NCBI RefSeq assembly: GCF_021155775.2
Contig: NC_060233.1
Coordinates: 25,523,456-25,587,455, forward strand
Length of the DNA stretch: 64,000 nucleotides
DNA from: Neodiprion pinetum
Taxonomy: Eukaryota > Arthropoda > Insecta > Hymenoptera > Diprionidae
Direction of reading: 5' to 3'
Shown one piece after another: positions 1 to 9,602 of the stretch (position 1 is the stretch's first letter; each line of letters begins with the position of its first letter). A program made the position numbers and the translations under genes. The notes under the pieces are model-generated. The model did no database searches. It saw only the letters and a program-made list of their open reading frames with translations, and was not told the origin of the DNA.

Positions 1-70
1 CTTAAACTTTCAGAAAATGTAAAAAAAAAAAAATCGATTTTTTCAATTTTCTAGGTGTATATCTCCCCTT

Positions 71-1778
71 AACGATGTTAAAAACAGTATTGCAAACGCT
101 CCTCTCTTGTTTCATCCTTCAGACGGAGCTGAAACAAGATTAGTCTCTGATGCATCCGACGTCGGTATAGGTGCCGCGTTGGAGCAAAAGATCGACGGCG
201 CGTGGAAACCCCTTGCTTTCTTTTCACGCAAGTTCACGCCAGCGCAACGTAATTACAGCGCGTACGATCGAGAACTAACAGCTCTTTTTGAAGCCACCAA
301 GTACTTCAAGTATTTTCTTGATGCTCGGGACTTCACTTTTGTGACAGATCACAAACCACTTACGTTTGCTTTTCAGCAACGTACTGATAAGAAATCGCCT
401 CGTCAAATTCGACAACTTTCGTTTCTTTCGCAATTCTCGACAAAAATTTTGCAGTTGCCAGGCCCAGAAAACGTCGTTGCCGATTCTTTATCGCGCGTCG
501 ACTCTCTCGCTCTTGCTACTGAATTTAGTTTGCAAGAACTTGCAAAATTGCAAGAAAACGACGAAGAGTTAAAAGAACTTCTGGAATCCACTGAATCTTC
601 CCTTAATCTCAAGCGAATTCAGTGGGGCCCAACAGACACGTCACTTCTCTGCGATTTAGCAGGCGAAACGTTAAGACCGGTAATACCGAAAGCTTTACGA
701 AAACAAGTTTTCGATCTTTTCCACACTCAGGCGCACCCGGGTGCAAAGGTAACTGATCGTGTTATTCGCAAACGCTACGTTTGGCCTAAAATGCATAAAG
801 ATATCGCAACGTGGTGTAAAGAATGTTTAGAATGTCAGCAGTCGAAGGTTTCACGACATACGCATGTCGCACCCGCTGAATTTATAGCGCCAGACGGTAG
901 ATTTAAACACGTGCATATAGATATTGTAGGACCCTTGCCAATTAGCGATGGCTACAGGTATCTTCTTACCATGATCGATCGTTTTTCGCGGTGGACGGAA
1001 GCCGTTCCGCTAAAAGATATAGAAGCTGAAACAGTTTGTCGTGCTTTTATAGATCATTGGATCACTCGTTTTGGAGCGCCAGAAACGGTAACAAGTGACC
1101 AGGGCGGCCAATTCGAAGGTCAACTTTTTACTGCACTTATGCAATTATCCGGTTGTAGGAAAATTCGTACGACTCCGTATCATCCTGCCGCAAATGGCCT
1201 TATCGAGCGCTGGCACAGATGCCTAAAAGCAGCCATAATGTGTCACAAGACAAGCAATTGGACACGCGTTTTGTCCATTGTAATGCTTGGTCTTCGATCA
1301 AATGTTCTTGACACTGGCGCGTCACCGGCAGAAAATGTTTATGGAACAACACTGCGTATTCCTGGAGAATTCGTTCTCTCTGACGATTTCACGCCGAACC
1401 CGCAAATCTTTCTCGAAGAATTCCGCGAGCACATGCGCGCGGTTAAGCCTGTTCCGGTCGAGCATCGCCATAAGAAGCGCATTTTCGTTCACAAAGATTT
1501 GAGCACTTGCTCACATGTATGGCTTAGAGTTAATAGTACGATAAAAAAAGTCGCTCGAGCACCCGTACACAGGTCCGCACAAAGTTGTTAAACGCGTGTC
1601 CGATCGAATTTTCGACATTGATGTGAACGGAACAACTCGTAGCGTAAGCATCGAAAATGTAAAACCTGCGTATTTTGTAAGAGAGGATATCGAAAATCTC
1701 TTAGCGCCGGAGCAGGTACCTGCTATTCGAACCTACGCGCGCAAACCAAAGGTTAGCTTCGCACCAAATGTAAAATAG
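71..1778 (+). pseudogene. pol: Gypsy pol fragment: RNase H and integrase, frameshifted
   Basis: The frame opens inside the polyprotein; the first Met-like codon at 107 is TTG and is not a real start. Counting from 107, RNase H is at about residues 10-130, with SDASDVG (D15), the E of DREL near 56 and TDHKPL (D81). An HHCC zinc finger follows at about 206-243. The integrase core has its DDE triad at D272 (HIDIVGP), D331 (SDQGG) and E367 (IERWH). The frame hits a stop at 1591, but the integrase C-terminus continues in the +1-shifted frame to the TAA at 1776-1778. The shift maps to a run of seven A at 1543-1549, so one inserted or lost base broke it. Function in life: DNA-strand transfer of the cDNA and removal of the RNA strand. 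Confidence 0.87.
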
Positions 1779-1938
1779 AATAACGTAATTTTAAGTTTTC
1801 TATTATATTTTTCTATACTTAGATTTAAGAAATCTTGTATAAAACGTAAAGCGTTATATATTAAAAGATTAACATATTTTCTCCACTTGTAATAAATAAC
1901 AAAGATTGTTTATTGTCGTTAACACTCGGGGGGGAGTA

Positions 1939-2312
1939 TGTGGGGTATAGATACTCTGTCTCTCTCTAAGCGCTAGAGTGGGAGTAGCGGCGAAGTAGGA
2001 GAAAGCCAAGAAGGCGAGAGGGGAACATGGTGACTCTCGCGCGGCAATTGCGTGTCGACGCTTAAGCTTTACACATCTCTTGTACTCTTTATATCTTTAA
2101 TAAATTCCTTTGTTACTATTAATCAAAGTGTTAATTATTTGAGTGCACCTTCTCATTGAACACAGCGGGAGTGGGCCTGCTATCAACTAAGTGGACAACT
2201 CCACTACCTTCCAACCCACAGTGAACTTTCTTACCGACCTGGATATCGGTTACCCGTCCCGCATTCTTTTCCCACGAAAGGATTGTTGATGTGTAACGTC
2301 AACCACCCCACA
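1939..2312 (+). repeat. 3' LTR of the gypsy element (374 bp)
   Basis: It begins TGTGGGGT and ends ACCCCACA, an 8-bp perfect terminal inverted repeat. It lies directly after a G-rich polypurine tract and 160 bp after the integrase stop. AATAAA-type signals occur inside (near 2096-2102). The partner 5' LTR is outside the window, so the right boundary rests on the terminal repeat alone. Confidence 0.75.
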
Positions 2313-2601
2313 TTCCTTTTCCACGTTATCAACCACGCGACATTCGAAAATTAATGGTTCTAAGAATTGTTTTTCACTCACTCGGATGCCGGTTTGATAT
2401 CAACCACGTGACATTCTTTTTGGCTTGTAACTGTCATGTGAACTTTACGATGAATCTTGAACGGGTTCAGTCAAGACCAGCGTGCAAGGCCGACCGATAG
2501 CTGCGGTACATTCAGAGACAAGGATCTGCGGTGTCGGGTTACTATCGCTCTAAGAATGCTAAAAGGTGCGCGGGCATACACAACTATACGTACAGCTGCC
2601 C
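2313..2601. other. Noncoding gap with a thrice-repeated CAACCAC motif
   Basis: No coding sequence is seen. A motif of the form CAACCAC-NN(N)-ACATTC occurs three times, at about 2300, 2330 and 2401, the first overlapping the gypsy LTR terminus. This could be a small repeat cluster or could mean the LTR boundary is misplaced. Confidence 0.4.
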
Positions 2602-2608
2602 TATAAAA
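2602..2608 (+). promoter_or_regulatory. TATA box candidate
   Basis: TATAAAA lies 70 bp upstream of the ATG at 2678, an ordinary spacing for a Pol II promoter with a short leader. A putative start site ATCACTAC follows at about 2618-2625. It suggests that the gene start at 2678 is real rather than an internal Met. Confidence 0.45.
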
Positions 2609-2677
2609 AGGACGCTCATCACTACAAATGATCATCAAGTCTCAACTTGTCAATTATACGTGAGTAAAAAGTTCAAG

Positions 2678-3580
2678 ATGGAATCCGCGAAGTGTTTGAG
2701 ATTGATCGATATTATGGAATCGGCGTACAAAATCTTGGACAAATCATCATCAACGGCAGAGATTCAGAAATGGATAAAATTCGGAAGTCAAAATATTCGG
2801 CTTCTGAACAAAATTTTGCGAAAGGCTTCATCGATCGGAGAAAAGATGAGAATTATCACAACGCTCGGACTCTTGAAAGCGCTCGCGGAAAAATTCAAAC
2901 GTCTTCAGAAAACGGGTGGAGGTACGCGGAAAGTAAGAAGAAGCGATCGAGTTCACTGGGAAGATTTGGAATCAGCTTTCGAGGGGAGAATTCGAACTGG
3001 ATCCATCGTCAATTTGAAGCATAAAGATGTGGAGAGATTTCTAGAAGACGCAAAGGTACTAGCTGTGACAGAACTAAAAAACGCTTTAAAGAAAGACAGA
3101 AGCTTGAAAGCCAACGTTGTCCTGGCTTGTAAATTTGAAGTTAGAGAAGATAATTGCACGGTGGAAGAGATCAAATTTTTTAATACGAGAAATGAAATCA
3201 TCCTCCAGACAACGGATATCAACGAATGGTTCATCGAAAACGCGACGGAGCGTTTGTTGAAAAAGGCGGAAGATTTCCAGGAAAAGGATTCAGGCTGGTC
3301 GTTATTTGAAATTATAAATCTTACCGTCAACATTAACAAGTACGTGCCACTACGAGGCGATGTCTTTACATACACACCACTACCCAAAGATATTCAAGAT
3401 AAGAAGGCTGTCGTCAACATTCGTAACAGCGACTCATATTGCTTCCGTTGATCGGTCACCGCAGCTCGGTTCCCAGCCGACAACAACCATCCTAACGCGA
3501 CCAGCTCGTACCCGCATTTCAGCCCAGAGCTACGGTATGATGGTGTAAAGTTTCCTATGTCTCTAGATCAAAATTTGTAA
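2678..3580 (+). pseudogene. N-terminal part of a Polinton/DNA-polymerase-B-associated type protein, with premature stop
   Basis: The open frame reaches from before 2532, but ATG 2678 follows a TATA box and is the likely start. About residues 90-250 (from 2678) contain a helix-rich block including WEDLESAF, GSIVNLKH, SGWSLFEI and VNINKYVPLRG. I recognise it from large multi-copy arthropod proteins that carry a viral-type family B DNA polymerase domain further on; this assignment is from memory. The frame stops at TGA 3449-3451, exactly where the remembered family has CF-x-W-S-V. The same frame then stays open with family-like sequence to TAA 3578-3580, so the TGA looks like a Trp codon changed by one base. 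No polymerase domain is present before the Tigger element starts. Probably a fragment of a larger mobile element. Confidence 0.5.
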
Positions 3581-3670
3581 ATATCGGGGGCGGTGAAGTG
3601 GTATATTAAACTATCCGTGTCGGTATACATTAATTTTGCTCGGTTGCCAAATTTCCGATTAATATAATTA
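3581..3670. other. Left flank of the Tigger insertion
   Basis: Ninety bases between the broken polymerase-associated gene and the transposon. Short out-of-frame stretches look like further decay of the same protein, but I cannot support a gene here. Confidence 0.3.
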
Positions 3671-3696
3671 CAGTGAAACCTTGTTAAGTGGGACCT
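3671..3696 (+). repeat. Left terminal inverted repeat of Tigger
   Basis: CAGTGAAACC followed by TTGTTAAGTGGGACC pairs imperfectly with the right end. CAG...CTG termini and the adjoining TA are typical of pogo/Tigger. Confidence 0.85.
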
Positions 3697-4015
3697 GGAT
3701 AAGTGAGAAACCTCTATTATTGAGATTTCCTAAGAGGTCTCGGCACTTTTTTATCGAATTCCCTCTGTTAATGGAACTTTACGAACCTGGTTAAATGAGA
3801 TTCGATTTCTAGAATTTTTTCGATATTTACCTCTATAAATGGGACTCTGCAGCTTAATTCCCTGTATAAGCGAGACATTTTATCAGGTTGAGACAAGCTT
3901 AGACACGTTTGTTTACAAACATTTGAATTTCTTTCGCATCGTTCGCACGTACATGCTCTTTTGTCAGTACTATCTCAAGTTTTGACGTGCAAACATAAGA
4001 ATAAAAGTGTACAAA

Positions 4016-5533
4016 ATGTCCAAACGTAAGCATAACACATTAACAGTATCTGAAAAATTAAATCTTCTATCAGACTATGATTGTGGAAAGTCGCGTGATA
4101 AACTGTGTGCGGAGTATAATGTACCAAAATCGACCTTGTGTAGAATTATTAAAAACAACGAGAATATTCGGTCTCAGTATATTGATGGAAAAGGGAAGCT
4201 TAAACGAATAAGATCAGCAGAGCATCCTGAACTCGAAAAATGTCTTTCGACGTGGATGAAGCAGGTACGGAATAATAACATTCCAATAAGCGGACCAATG
4301 ATTAAAGAAAAAGCTCAAGAATTTGCAAGTAAGCTCCATATCAATTTTTCTGGCAGTAATGGATGGTTAGAGGGGTTTAAGAAAAGAAACGATATAGCAT
4401 TTAAAAATATTTGTGGTGGGAGCAATTCTGTGGACAACAATGAATGTAGTGAGTGGATTAAAAACCTTCCAGTTTTATTACACGATTATACTCCCGATGA
4501 CGTATTCAACGCCGATGAAGCAGGCTTATTCTACAAGTGTCTACCGGATAAAACGTTTACGTTCAAAGGTCAGCCTTGCCATGGTGGCAAATTGAGTAAA
4601 GATCGGGTTACTGTACTTGTGTGTGCAAATATGTCCGGAAATGAAAAACTGCCACTTCTCTTAATTGGAAAATCTAAGAGCCCAAGATGCTTCAAGGGTA
4701 TCAAGACGTTGCCTGTTAATTATCAAAATAATAAAAAGGCCTGGATGACTTCAGATTTATTTGTAGATTGGTTAAAAAAAGTGAACGCCGATATGAGGGC
4801 CCAAAAACGAAAGATAGTGATGTTTGTCGACAATTGCACAGCTCACAACAATATGCCAAAATTGGAGTACGTTAAATTATTGTATTTACCCGCTAATACA
4901 ACAAGTAAATTGCAGCCCATGGATCAGGGTATTATCAACAACTTCAAAGTGTACTACAGAAAGGAAGTTGTGCAATATGTTCTAAAGTCTATAGAAGATG
5001 ATAAAAACCCTGAAATCAACATACTTCAGGCCATGATATTTGCAAGAAAAGCTTGGTTTTCAGTTAGCAAAACCACAATAAGTAATGGTTACAAAAAAGC
5101 TGGATTCAAAGTGACGAATGTATCTGAACCTGAGAACCTACAAGAAGAGGTAGAGACCATTGCAAGATTTCTAGAATGGAACAAACTAATTTTCACCTGT
5201 AGGAACAACGAAAATGACCAGCAGCCGAGTTTTCAGGATTTCGATTCTATGGACGATGATGTAATAATTTCAGAAGATCTTACTGATGACGAAATCGTTT
5301 CTACGTATTCTTCTTTGGAGACTGAAGCAGAAATAGAAGAAGTTTATGAAGAAACTTCAGTAAACATTTCAAAGCGTGAGGCAATGGAAGCTTTAGAGAC
5401 TTTGCATAAGTATTTTGAGATGTCAAATATTGACGATCAAAGAATTTTTGATCAAATTTATGCCATCGAGAAACAGGTTTTAGCAACTAGCCATCAAATA
5501 CAAACCAATATAACCGATTACTTTAAGTCATAA
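4016..5533 (+). CDS. Tigger/pogo transposase (505 aa), intact
   Basis: Catalyses cut-and-paste transposition at TA sites. ATG 4016 is chosen over the GTG three codons upstream because it opens MSKRKHN and no earlier ATG is in frame. The N-terminus (about residues 1-50) is a Psq/CENPB-type helix-turn-helix (TVSEKLNLL...KSTLCRIIK). A second CENP-B/Tc5-type DNA-binding domain spans about 65-135 (WLEGFKKR). The DDE_1 catalytic domain has D167 (FNADEAG), D272 (MFVDNCTAH) and D303 (QPMDQG), the DDD triad of Tigger. The C-terminal 100 residues are acidic. The length matches full-length Tigger transposases and there are no stops. It could also be a domesticated gene, but the matching inverted repeats around it argue for an ordinary transposon. 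Confidence 0.93.
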   Translation: MSKRKHNTLTVSEKLNLLSDYDCGKSRDKLCAEYNVPKSTLCRIIKNNENIRSQYIDGKGKLKRIRSAEHPELEKCLSTWMKQVRNNNIPISGPMIKEKAQEFASKLHINFSGSNGWLEGFKKRNDIAFKNICGGSNSVDNNECSEWIKNLPVLLHDYTPDDVFNADEAGLFYKCLPDKTFTFKGQPCHGGKLSKDRVTVLVCANMSGNEKLPLLLIGKSKSPRCFKGIKTLPVNYQNNKKAWMTSDLFVDWLKKVNADMRAQKRKIVMFVDNCTAHNNMPKLEYVKLLYLPANTTSKLQPMDQGIINNFKVYYRKEVVQYVLKSIEDDKNPEINILQAMIFARKAWFSVSKTTISNGYKKAGFKVTNVSEPENLQEEVETIARFLEWNKLIFTCRNNENDQQPSFQDFDSMDDDVIISEDLTDDEIVSTYSSLETEAEIEEVYEETSVNISKREAMEALETLHKYFEMSNIDDQRIFDQIYAIEKQVLATSHQIQTNITDYFKS

Positions 5534-5831
5534 ACTTTACTGTACTGTACTACATATATTTATTTTTTATAATGAATAAATAAATTCTTACACTTAGTTT
5601 CATTTATTATTCATATAAAAAATCTATTTAATTATATAACTCAAAACATTAAAAATACTCATACTTATTTACAATTAATATTTCCACCTTTATATTTGGA
5701 ATAACGGTAAATTTCGACCTCTATAAGCGGGGGGCCTCTGTAAATGAGATAACTAGTATTTTAAACCTGTCTAATTGGAAAACTTGATAAATGAAAACCT
5801 CTTCAAATGGTGTAAAATCTATGGTCCCTTG

Positions 5832-5857
5832 AAATCTCAATTAACCAGGTTTCACTG
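5832..5857 (-). repeat. Right terminal inverted repeat of Tigger
   Basis: Ends in GGTTTCACTG followed by TA. Its reverse complement opens CAGTGAAACCTGGTTAA, matching the left end with a few differences. Confidence 0.85.
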
Positions 5858-5859
5858 TA

Positions 5860-6495
5860 TAATGGAAATTGTGAATAAAGAATTTTGAAAGATCTAAAAT
5901 GGAGAAGCTGTTGAGAAATAAAGTTTTTCATACTCTCCTGCCTCTTTCGTCTGACTCGTCGAGCGCCTGAGAGCGCTACCAATGGCGTGGCCAGTAAGGC
6001 AGCCAATGAGCGTGTCACAAACGTTCGATAGTGGCTTTTGCCGGAAGTTCGAGTTAGTCGTTGTCTGGCATTCCGTTTTGTAACCATTCAACTTATTTCA
6101 ATAAAGAATAATCTTGTCAAATCCGAAATAATCCCGTTATTCAAGATCCTTCAATAACCCGCGAGACAAGAATTAAGGTCCTCGTCTCAAAAGAAGCCTA
6201 CATACATTGATTTGTTGACTTTGACTCTTGTTTTTACGCATTTCAACTATTAGATTTTTATTGAAGATTGTACAGCTGTGGAAATTTGTTTTGGCTATAG
6301 TAGCTCTAGCACCGTACCTTCCACCCCATTTCGTGATCAATCTAACATCTCTGTATTTCCGAACGTTCTCCATTGTCTTACCAAAAAACAGCGTTGTTCA
6401 TTGATTCATAAAAATTTTTCTCGAATTCAATGTTTGATTTTCTTCTCAAATCTGTATTTGAATCTATGTATTTTTTAAGCCACGCTGTTTGTCTG
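5860..6495. other. Unassigned noncoding sequence
   Basis: No convincing gene. AATAAAG occurs near 6102 after a CG-rich stretch (5940-6070), which resembles the R/U5 part of an LTR, but I cannot find its ends. The open frames here are short and lack recognisable motifs. Confidence 0.3.
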
Positions 6496-6755
6496 TGTTG
6501 AGAAAGTGAGTTTATCAAACTCGTATCTCCCGCGCCTGCGTGCGCTGTAAGGGAGGTGCAGTGTGTGTGGTTGACGAGAGGAGCGCTGGTGTGCACGGAT
6601 GTGCGTAGAGCGTTTTTAGTCTTCCGGCGAAGGAGAGCGAGTAACCACGTCGTTTGCTTATGTATCAATAAAGTTTATTATCGAGTTTCATCCAAACCTT
6701 ATCGTCAACTAATTAATACGGAAACCTTTTCCTTCTCATCCGAAATATCCCAACA
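6496..6755 (+). repeat. Possible LTR of a copia-like element
   Basis: Opens TGTTGAG and closes CCCAACA, with AATAAAG at about 6668. The TG...CA ends and poly(A) signal fit a copia LTR. It does not match the LTR at 7206 except around the AATAAAGTTTA motif, so it would belong to another family. No primer-binding site is evident after it. Confidence 0.4.
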
Positions 6756-6782
6756 ACGAGAAGATCCACAACCGGGTACGTT

Positions 6783-7181
6783 TTTGAGCTGGCTGGTGGC
6801 CCGGTGACTCGGGCAAGTCAACGTCAAAAACTCGTCACGCTCAGTACAACTGAAGCAGAGTACGTGGCAGCATCGACAACATCGCGGGAAGCGGTGTGGC
6901 TGAGAAGACTGTTATTCGACATTGAGCAGCCTTGTGAAGAAGCAACGGTCATCTACGTAGACAACCAAAGTGCAATTCGACTCGCAAGAATCCCGGAGTT
7001 TCATAAAAGGACGAAACACACCGACGTGTGGTTTCATTTCGTGCGAGAGAAAGTTCAAGCTGATGAACTGCGAGTCGAATACCTTCGGACCGAAGAACAG
7101 AAGGCCGACATCCTTACAAAGGCTTTAACGAAAAATCGCTTTTGTAAACTGAGGGACGGCAACGGGGTTAAGGAACTCTGA
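6783..7181 (+). pseudogene. pol: Copia RNase H C-terminal fragment
   Basis: A 5'-truncated frame encoding the second half of a Ty1/copia RNase H. It contains LAGGP, the SQRQKLVTLSTTEAEY block, YVDNQSAI, the KHTD region and the ADILTKAL C-terminal signature. It ends at a TGA at 7179-7181 and is followed at 25 bp by an LTR. Everything 5' of RNase H is missing; the break at about 6780 joins unrelated sequence. A dead remnant. Confidence 0.85.
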
Positions 7182-7205
7182 CTCTACTGTGTGCTGTCTA
7201 CTAAG

Positions 7206-7456
7206 TGTTGACTTGGTTCGAGCAGAGTCCGACTATACCGGTACCTCGACTCTCGAGCTACCGGTAAACGACGCGAGAGGCGTCGTACCAAAGTACAGAG
7301 AGAGAAAGCATTCGTATTTTTTTTCAGTTCGTCTCCAGCTCTGTGAAGGAGCAGTTACAGACAAAGTCATTCCGAGCTTAACCTGTTGACTAATTTTCGC
7401 TATCATTCTAATAAAGTTTACTATCGTAATTATTATTGTAATTCTCGAGTGTAACA
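7206..7456 (+). repeat. 3' LTR of the copia remnant
   Basis: Opens TGTTGAC directly downstream of the copia RNase H stop. It contains AATAAAG at about 7411 and ends near GTAACA. The right end is inferred from the TG...CA rule because no second copy is in the window. Confidence 0.55.
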
Positions 7457-7834
7457 ATTTTATTGCAACCCCTTCTACCAGTCATCCAATTATCCCTTCT
7501 CTTTGAACTTATTGAGTTTTTCTTTTCTATCCAAAAAAAATTCAATACATACCTACTACAAAAATCTTTGAATATTAAAGATAGGAAAGAGACCAATCAT
7601 CATACCTAGTATTAAAATTCGAAACCAAATTTTGTTTGTTCGGATGTTCGGACGTTTGGATGTTCAGAAAGTGATGTCACCTAACATTTTTTCTCACTTG
7701 ACGTCACCGATCTATAGTAATCTTCGACGACGACAATCAGCTAGCTGAATTCCTCAGTCCGGAAACAACCGCGCAGTAGAGAGGACGTATGACAATCGCA
7801 CTCCGCGGATTTCGAGTACCAGATTCTCCAGCTC
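7457..7834. other. Noncoding stretch before the minisatellite
   Basis: AT-rich, with a short GTTCGGATGTTCGGACG-type repeat near 7638-7670. I see no gene except the end of the minus-strand repeat ORF described below. Confidence 0.4.
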
Positions 7835-9602
7835 TTGGATCCCTGCGTTCCAGGTACGCTACCTGGTGAAACTCAACTTTCAGGACAAGCACTCCGTGGT
7901 TTCTGCGCTCTAGGTTTGCTGTTTGGTGAAACTCGACTTCCAGGAGAAGCGCTCCGTATTTTCTGCGCTTCAGGTTGGCTACCTGGTGAAACTCGACCTC
8001 CAGGACTCGTGATCCATAGTTTTGGCTGTCCATGTCCTTGAGCTGGTGACTTTTGAACTTGATGAGTAATTTTCTGTGGATCCTACGCTTCAAGTCCGCT
8101 ACCTGGTGAAACTCGACTTGCAGGACAAGCGCTCCGTGGTTTCCACGCTCCAGGTACGCTACCTGGTGAAACTAGTTTTTCAGAACAAGCGCTCCATATT
8201 TTCTGCGCCTCGGGTCAGCTACCTGGTGAAACTCGACCTCCAGGACTCGCAATCCGTAGTTTTGGCTCTCCATGTCCTTGAGCTGGTGACTTTTGACCTT
8301 TATGAATAATTTTCCGTGGTTCCTGCACTCAGGGTCCACTACCTGGTGAAACTCGATCTTCAGGACAAGCGCTCCGTGGTTCCTATGCTGTAGGTCCGCT
8401 ACCTGGAGAAACTCGACTTCCAGGACAAGCGCTCCATAGTTTCCGCGCACCAGGTCTGCTACCTGGTGAAACTCGACCTTCAGGACTCGCGATCCGTAGT
8501 TTTGGCTGTCCATGTCCTTGAGCTGGTAACTTTTGACCTTTATGAGTAATTTTTTGTGGTTCCTACGCTCCAGGTCTGGTACCTGGTGAAACTCGACTTT
8601 CAGGACATGCGCTCCGTAGTTTCTGCGCTCAGGGTCCACTACCTGGTGAAACTCGACCTCCAGGACTCGCGATCCGTAGTTTTGGCTGTCCATGTCCTTG
8701 AGCTGGTGACTTTTGACCATTATGAGTAATTTTCTGTGGTTCCTACGCTCCAGGTTCGCTGCCTGGTGAAACTCGACTTCCAGGACAAGCGCTCCGTATT
8801 TTCTGCGCTTCAGGTCGGCTACCTGGTGAAACTCGACCTCAAGGACTCGCAATCCGTAGTTTTGGCTGTCCATGTCCTTGAGCTGGTGACTTTTGAACTT
8901 GATGAGTAATTTTCTGTGGTTCCTACGCTTCAGGTCCGCTACCTGGTGAAACTCGACCTCCAGGACTCGTGATCCATAGTTTTGGCTGTCCATGTCCTTG
9001 AGCTGGTGACTTTTGACCATTATGAGTAATTTTCTGTGGTTCCTACGCTCCAGGTTCGCTACCTGGTGAAACTCGACTTCTAGGACATACGCTCCGTATT
9101 TTCTGCGCTTCAGGTTGGCTACCTGGTGAAACTCGACGTCCAGGACTCGCGATCCGTAGTTTTGGCTGTCCATGTCCTTGAGCTGGTAACTTTTGACCTT
9201 TATGAGTAATTTTTTGTGGTTCCTACGCTCCAGGTCTAGTACCTGGTGAAACTCGACTTTCAGAACATGCGCTCCGTAGTTCCTGCGCTCCAGGTCCGCT
9301 ACCTGGTGAAACTCGACTTGCAGGACAAGCGCTCCGTGGTTTCCGCGCTCCAGGTACGCTACCTGGTGAAACTCGTCTTTCAGGACAAGCGCTCCGTAGT
9401 TTCCGCGCTCCAGGTCCGCTACCTGCAGAAACTCGACTTCCAGGACAAGTGCTCCATGGTTTTTGCGCTCCAGGTCCTCAACCTGGTGAAACTTGACTTC
9501 TCGAACTAGCGGACTAACATTTATTACCCATTGAACAATCCTCAAGCAGCGAGGGCGTGAGGTATCTGGTAAATCTCGCATCATCTGGTAAAATACTGAC
9601 AA
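7737..9602 (-). other. Minus-strand repeat ORF (20-residue repeats), possible repetitive protein with one stop
   Basis: Read on the minus strand, the 60-bp array gives one frame from ATG 9600-9602 to a stop at 7737. It is broken only by a TAG at 8172-8174. The repeat is 20 residues, of the form LEVEFHQVADLERRNYGALV. Every few units a second type appears with SHQLKDMDSQN and HRKLLI. The N-terminal 35 residues are not repetitive and show no clear signal peptide. The TAG lies in a unit where a GACGAG pair in sister units has become AACTAG, so it is a recent lesion. Because 60 is a multiple of three, an open frame can persist by chance, so I do not claim it is expressed. No promoter or intron is evident. 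Confidence 0.35.
7835..9510. repeat. 60-bp minisatellite, about 28 units
   Basis: The unit contains ACCTGGTGAAACTCGA followed by CAGGA and a GCTCC-GTxGTTT core. The period is exactly 60 bp along the whole array, with no net insertion or deletion. Two main unit types exist. A divergent type (AGCTGGTGACTTTTGA, preceded by GGCTGTCCATGTCCTTG) starts at about 8041, 8281, 8521, 8701, 8881, 9001 and 9181. This gives a higher-order periodicity of 120, 180 or 240 bp. The constant phase over 1.6 kb is unusual for a non-selected minisatellite, although unequal exchange alone could preserve it. Confidence 0.95.

Larger units (their letters stand above)
1..2312 (+). mobile_element. Ty3/gypsy retrotransposon, 3' part with 3' LTR
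   Basis: The gypsy-type pol reading frame is followed by a purine-rich tract (about 1928-1938) and then an LTR opening with TGTGGGGT and closing with ACCCCACA. Order RNase H, then integrase, then LTR is the Ty3/gypsy order. The reverse transcriptase, protease, gag and 5' LTR are missing. Pol-like sequence becomes recognisable only around base 71, after an A-run and a pyrimidine stretch ending in CTAG that could be a truncation point or a 3' splice site. The element is therefore 5'-incomplete and cannot move by itself. Confidence 0.88.
3671..5857 (+). mobile_element. Tigger/pogo DNA transposon, structurally complete (2187 bp)
   Basis: The ends are imperfect terminal inverted repeats starting CAGTGAAACC. 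They are flanked by TA on both sides (3669-3670 and 5858-5859), the target duplication of the Tc1/mariner/pogo superfamily. Subterminal sequences on both sides repeat short motifs such as AAGTGAGA and ATAAGCG, in the style of transposase-binding sites. It carries one transposase gene with no visible lesion. All required parts are present, so it is a candidate autonomous copy. It sits within or just after the polymerase-associated pseudogene. Confidence 0.92.

Noticed and set aside
9246..9509. Plus-strand ORF through the minisatellite
   Set aside because: It covers only part of the array and is interrupted elsewhere; the minus-strand frame is far longer.
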